Assembly: GCF_001187725.1 (NCBI RefSeq)
Contig: NZ_LGIQ01000005.1
Location: forward strand, 135,024-199,023
Length of the DNA stretch: 64,000 nt
Direction of reading: 5' to 3'
From: Brevibacillus reuszeri
GTDB lineage: Bacteria > Bacillota > Bacilli > Brevibacillales > Brevibacillaceae
Within the stretch, counting starts at the first letter, position 1. Every line of letters begins with the position of its first letter. Made by a program: the position numbers and the translations under genes. The notes under the pieces were generated by a model. It ran no database searches. It was not told the DNA's origin and saw nothing but the letters and a program-made list of their open reading frames with translations. Positions 61,337 through 64,000 of the stretch are shown here, in pieces.

Positions 61337-61648
61337 ATGGATGCGACGATCGAAAAGGCACTACATACGATGCTGGAAAATTGGGAGCGTATGAAAAAGA
61401 GCCACGAGGATGACGCCGAGGATGATGCAAACACATTCGAGGCTTCCTTTTATCAGTTGATGGAGCGTATTCGCGAATGGTTTGGACAGCTGGAGGCAAA
61501 GCCAGCGACATTGGATGATGCCTTACTGTTGCCCGATATGGCTCAGCTGGAGGAACAGCTGCCTGTGGAAATCCTGTTGAACTTCGAGACAGAGCTGGAG
61601 CTGATCGTAGAAGGAAAGACGAGGATTGAGGACGAGAAATACGACTAG
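61337..61648 (+). CDS. acidic hypothetical protein, 103 residues
   Basis: A strongly acidic, helical, soluble protein (Asp/Glu about a quarter of residues), with a DDAEDDAN segment near 25-32 and no Cys. GGAGGGGGAGACGAGG selects ATG 61337; the longer frame to 61280 would precede the promoter. It resembles no family I know. It has its own promoter and terminator. Confidence 0.65.
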   Translation: MDATIEKALHTMLENWERMKKSHEDDAEDDANTFEASFYQLMERIREWFGQLEAKPATLDDALLLPDMAQLEEQLPVEILLNFETELELIVEGKTRIEDEKYD

Positions 61649-61706
61649 TGGTATACATAGGGGATGTAACAAAATCACCTTTCATGAAAAAGGGGCAACC
61701 GAAAGC

Positions 61707-61741
61707 AAGGGAGACTGGCTTTCTGGACTGTCTCTTTTTTT
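61707..61741 (+). terminator. terminator after the acidic protein gene
   Basis: AAGGGAGAC (61707-61715) pairs with GTCTCTTTT (from 61730) including G-T pairs, then T. Confidence 0.7.
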
Positions 61742-61912
61742 ATTGCAAGCAGTCAGACTCGTCAGGAAGCAGAGCCTTATCGCCTTGCATGAATAGCCGT
61801 ATAGGTGGTTGAAAAACCGAAACACGTGAGAATGCCGAATGAGAATTGGAAATGGACGTATTCTATGTATAGGTAAATCATGGACACCTGCGTTTTGGGA
61901 GGGAGTAGCAAG

Positions 61913-63487
61913 ATGACAAATACGATTTTGTTAGTCATTGTACTGATCGTAATTGTTTTGCCACCGCTGGTCTTTTTGAGTTATATGTACATGTTGTCGA
62001 AGCAGCCGAAGCATTCCATCATTCGCTCACATCCGTTTTTGGGGTGGGTGCGTTATTTGCTTGAAAAGCTTGGCCCGGAATTTCGCCAGTATTGGTTTGA
62101 CAACGATACGGAGGGCAAGCCATTTTCCCGTGCAGACTTTGTTGGTCTTGTCTATGCAGCAAAATATCGGACGGATCTGATTTCATTTGGCGGCAGACGT
62201 GATTACGAGAAGCCGGGCTTTTATTTGTCCAATGCCATGTTTCCCAAATTGACAAGTGAGCTGCGGGTCAATAACGAAAAGACTGTTCCGGGTAAGAAGT
62301 ATGTCATCACGGACGAGGGATTGTTTACTCGAAGGGAAAAATTTATATCGGGGGAAGTGTCGCCTTGGCTTTTGCATGATACGGATGTCATTGTAGTTGG
62401 CGAAAATCGTCGGCATCCTTGGCGGCTGTCGGGCATGTTCGGTGCTTCTGCGACTTCGTATGGGGCAGTCGGTGAAAACTATATTTTGTCTACCGGGAGC
62501 GGAGCGCATATGGCTGGCGGCTCGTGGATCAATACCGGGGAGGGCGGAGTGGCAGAGGTGCACCTGTCTACAGGCGTGGACATCATTTCGCAGATCGGTC
62601 CTGGCATGTTTGGCTTCCGCGATGATACTGGCCATTTTTCAATCGAAGAGTACAAGCGCAAGTCGGAGATTCCAACGATCAAGGCATTCGAGCTGAAGTT
62701 TCATCAGGGGGCAAAAATCCGGGGCGGACACCTCGAAGGCTCGAAGGTCACGGAGAAGGTAGCGGCTGCCCGATTGGTTCCTGTCGGAAAAACGGTGAAT
62801 TCCCCCAATCGCTTTGAGTTTTTGACCAATCCCGAGCATGCCTTGCGCTTCATCGGAACATTGCAGGAAGCAGGGGGAAAGCCAGTCGGGGTAAAAATTG
62901 TCGTGGGCGATCCAAAGCGACTTGAGCCGTTCTTTGCGAGCATGCTGGAGCTGGATATTTATCCTGATTTTATAACGGTTGATGGCTCAGAGGGTGGCTC
63001 TGGTGCTACCTTCAAGGCGATGGCAGATGGCATGGGGTTGCCGCTCTATCCAGCCTTGATCATCCTCGACGATACCGCGAGGAAGTTCGGGGTGCGTGAC
63101 CGGATCAAAATCTTTGCTTCTGGAAAGCTGGTTACACCAGACAAGGTAGCGATTGCGCTTGCACTGGGTGCAGACTGCGTCAACTCGGCACGTGGCTTCA
63201 TGATGGCGAACGGCTGTATCATGGCAATGCAATGCCATACAGGAAAATGTCCGACAGGGATTACGACAACCGATTCCAAATACCAGGAGGCGCTTGCTCC
63301 AGAAGAAAAACAGTGGCGTGTCATGAACTATATTTTACAGCTACGAGAAGGCTTGTTTTCATTGGCTGCGGCCTGTGGCTTGGAAAGTCCGCGAGAATTG
63401 AGGCGCGAGCATGTCGTGTTTACAAACGAGAGCGGAGAAAGTGTGCGGGTAGTCGATTTATTTCCGTATCCAGCAGTGTCGAGGTAA
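61913..63487 (+). CDS. FMN-binding glutamate synthase family protein (YerD-like)
   Basis: A 524-residue protein with one N-terminal membrane helix (4-26) and a glutamate synthase-type FMN barrel. Seen are LISFGGRRDYEKPGF, the GGSWINTGEGG loop, IKIFASGKLVTPDKVAIALALGAD (FMN-phosphate site) and a Cys motif QCHTGKCPTG that in GltB-type enzymes helps bind a 3Fe-4S cluster. It lacks the glutaminase and C-terminal domains of true glutamate synthase and matches B. subtilis YerD in length. The substrate is unknown. GGGAGGGAG selects ATG 61913. Confidence 0.9.
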   Translation: MTNTILLVIVLIVIVLPPLVFLSYMYMLSKQPKHSIIRSHPFLGWVRYLLEKLGPEFRQYWFDNDTEGKPFSRADFVGLVYAAKYRTDLISFGGRRDYEKPGFYLSNAMFPKLTSELRVNNEKTVPGKKYVITDEGLFTRREKFISGEVSPWLLHDTDVIVVGENRRHPWRLSGMFGASATSYGAVGENYILSTGSGAHMAGGSWINTGEGGVAEVHLSTGVDIISQIGPGMFGFRDDTGHFSIEEYKRKSEIPTIKAFELKFHQGAKIRGGHLEGSKVTEKVAAARLVPVGKTVNSPNRFEFLTNPEHALRFIGTLQEAGGKPVGVKIVVGDPKRLEPFFASMLELDIYPDFITVDGSEGGSGATFKAMADGMGLPLYPALIILDDTARKFGVRDRIKIFASGKLVTPDKVAIALALGADCVNSARGFMMANGCIMAMQCHTGKCPTGITTTDSKYQEALAPEEKQWRVMNYILQLREGLFSLAAACGLESPRELRREHVVFTNESGESVRVVDLFPYPAVSR

Positions 63488-63499
63488 GGTCATAGCTAC

Positions 63500-63560
63500 G
63501 AACAAAAAAGCGGGTGGCAATCAAGTGCCCCCGCACGCAGCGGGGCTTTGCTAGCCTCGT
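63500..63560. terminator. overlapping hairpins between YerD-like gene and truncated peroxiredoxin
   Basis: Leftward reading, GCGGGGGC pairs with GCC-A-CCCGC followed by six T, a terminator for the peroxiredoxin transcript. On either strand CCCCGC-N5-GCGGGG also forms a compact GC hairpin at about 63530-63548 that competes with it. Confidence 0.65.
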
Positions 63561-63570
63561 CGAGCACACC

Positions 63571-63903
63571 TTAAGCGAGAGTAGCTTCCTTGCTGTAATC
63601 AGAAGCGAGCGGGAAAGAGAGGGGGCCGATTCCTTCACTGGATCTCATCCAAGCTTTGTGCGTATGGATGCTGTCGCCGCTCACGCCAAGCACTTCGACA
63701 TTCAGGTCAGTGAACTCCTTGATTCTCCGGTTCAGGCTCAAAATTTCCGTTGGGCAAACCTTGGAAAAGTCAAACGGGTAAAAGAACAAAAGAAGCCATT
63801 TGCCGCGATAGTCTACCAGGCTTTTTGGCAAAGGAAAGCCGTTGTCAAAGGTAACCGTGTCCATCGTAAAATCAGGTGCAGGAAGTCCAATGCGTGCTGT
63901 CAT
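63571..63903 (-). pseudogene. peroxiredoxin (AhpC/TSA type), truncated at a stop codon
   Basis: A 110-codon frame with a normal peroxiredoxin start: thioredoxin-fold strands and the peroxidatic Cys50 in PFDFSKVCPTEI. Family members are near 180 residues. After ASDYSKEATLA the frame hits TAA, and the next codons read GVLDEASKAP, like the normal continuation (aromatic-GVLDE). An aromatic codon thus seems to have become TAA. The following sequence is soon replaced by terminator hairpins, so the resolving-Cys half is gone. The product may still fold but is probably inactive. GAGGAGAG precedes ATG 63903. Confidence 0.75.
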
Positions 63904-63970
63904 CGTAATCTCTCCTCGTTTGAGCTATCATATATGTAAGGTTCTGGTATTAAAGTAGCATGGAAAATAA

Positions 63971-63985
63971 TTATAATCAATATTA
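63971..63985 (-). promoter_or_regulatory. PerR/Fur-like box upstream of the truncated peroxiredoxin
   Basis: On the minus strand TAATATT-G-ATTATAA matches 12 of 14 positions of the PerR box TTATAAT-N-ATTATAA. It lies about 70 bases upstream of the start, the place expected for peroxide-inducible control. Confidence 0.5.
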
Positions 63986-64000
63986 AATTAAAATAATTTT

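Noticed and set aside
1..64000. CRISPR arrays, insertion sequences, prophage or integrative elements
   Set aside because: Reading both strands I found no spaced direct repeats of CRISPR type, no transposase, integrase, capsid or conjugation gene, and no tRNA-borne attachment site.

Overview
The window looks like chromosome of an endospore-forming Bacillota, most likely Brevibacillus or a close Paenibacillaceae relative. The grounds are strong AGGAGG-type ribosome sites, many TTG and GTG starts, hairpin plus T-tract terminators, a SpoVR gene, a QoxABCD quinol oxidase, a GlnQHMP/GlnKL glutamine locus and a sigma-D-type chemoreceptor promoter. The genus is an inference. I see no tRNA, rRNA, insertion sequence, prophage or CRISPR array. 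The gene content is accessory metabolism, transport and regulation.

Layout. 1-1527: 3' truncated helD on the minus strand, then a possible 35-residue gene with its own promoter and terminator. 1993-7522: YheO-type regulator, esterase, M42 peptidase, short-chain dehydrogenase and small proteins. 7764-9117: an agr-like quorum-sensing cassette (kinase-less membrane protein, AgrB, and an AgrD whose ring residue is Ser instead of Cys). 9227-15573: SpoVR, then a catabolic set (dehydrogenase, cupin, GntR regulator, hydroxyacyl-CoA dehydrogenase, M20 amidohydrolase). 15778-18185: chemoreceptor and a small conserved protein. 18255-26567: PucR-type regulator followed by an uncharacterised run of OPT transporter, DUF917, DUF1177, AroM, small protein and amidase. 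26733-33078: TerC protein, small membrane protein, qoxABCD, acetyltransferase. 33501-38890: polar amino acid type ABC importer with two amidohydrolases. 39045-44650: FAD-only flavoprotein, drug exporter with PadR regulator, small proteins, ChrA, DUF2179. 44693-50378: CdaR, glycerate kinase, ketodeoxygluconate-type permease, LarA-type racemase and LarE. 50639-51794: frameshifted lipoprotein and acetyltransferase. 52079-57474: glnQHMP then glnKL. 57554-61124 (minus): NosD, NosL, NosY-like and NosF-like genes without nosZ. 61337-63903: acidic small protein, YerD-like glutamate synthase-family protein, and a truncated peroxiredoxin behind a PerR-like box.

Several blocks read as regulator plus transporter plus enzymes for scavenging unusual nitrogen or carbon compounds. 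The least characterised are the OPT/DUF917/DUF1177/AroM/amidase cluster, the LarA/LarE/glycerate kinase cluster, and the kinase-less agr cassette with a serine-type autoinducer. A second theme is copper: His/Met-rich tails occur on QoxA, QoxC, QoxD and NosL, and a Nos-type maturation set is present without its enzyme.
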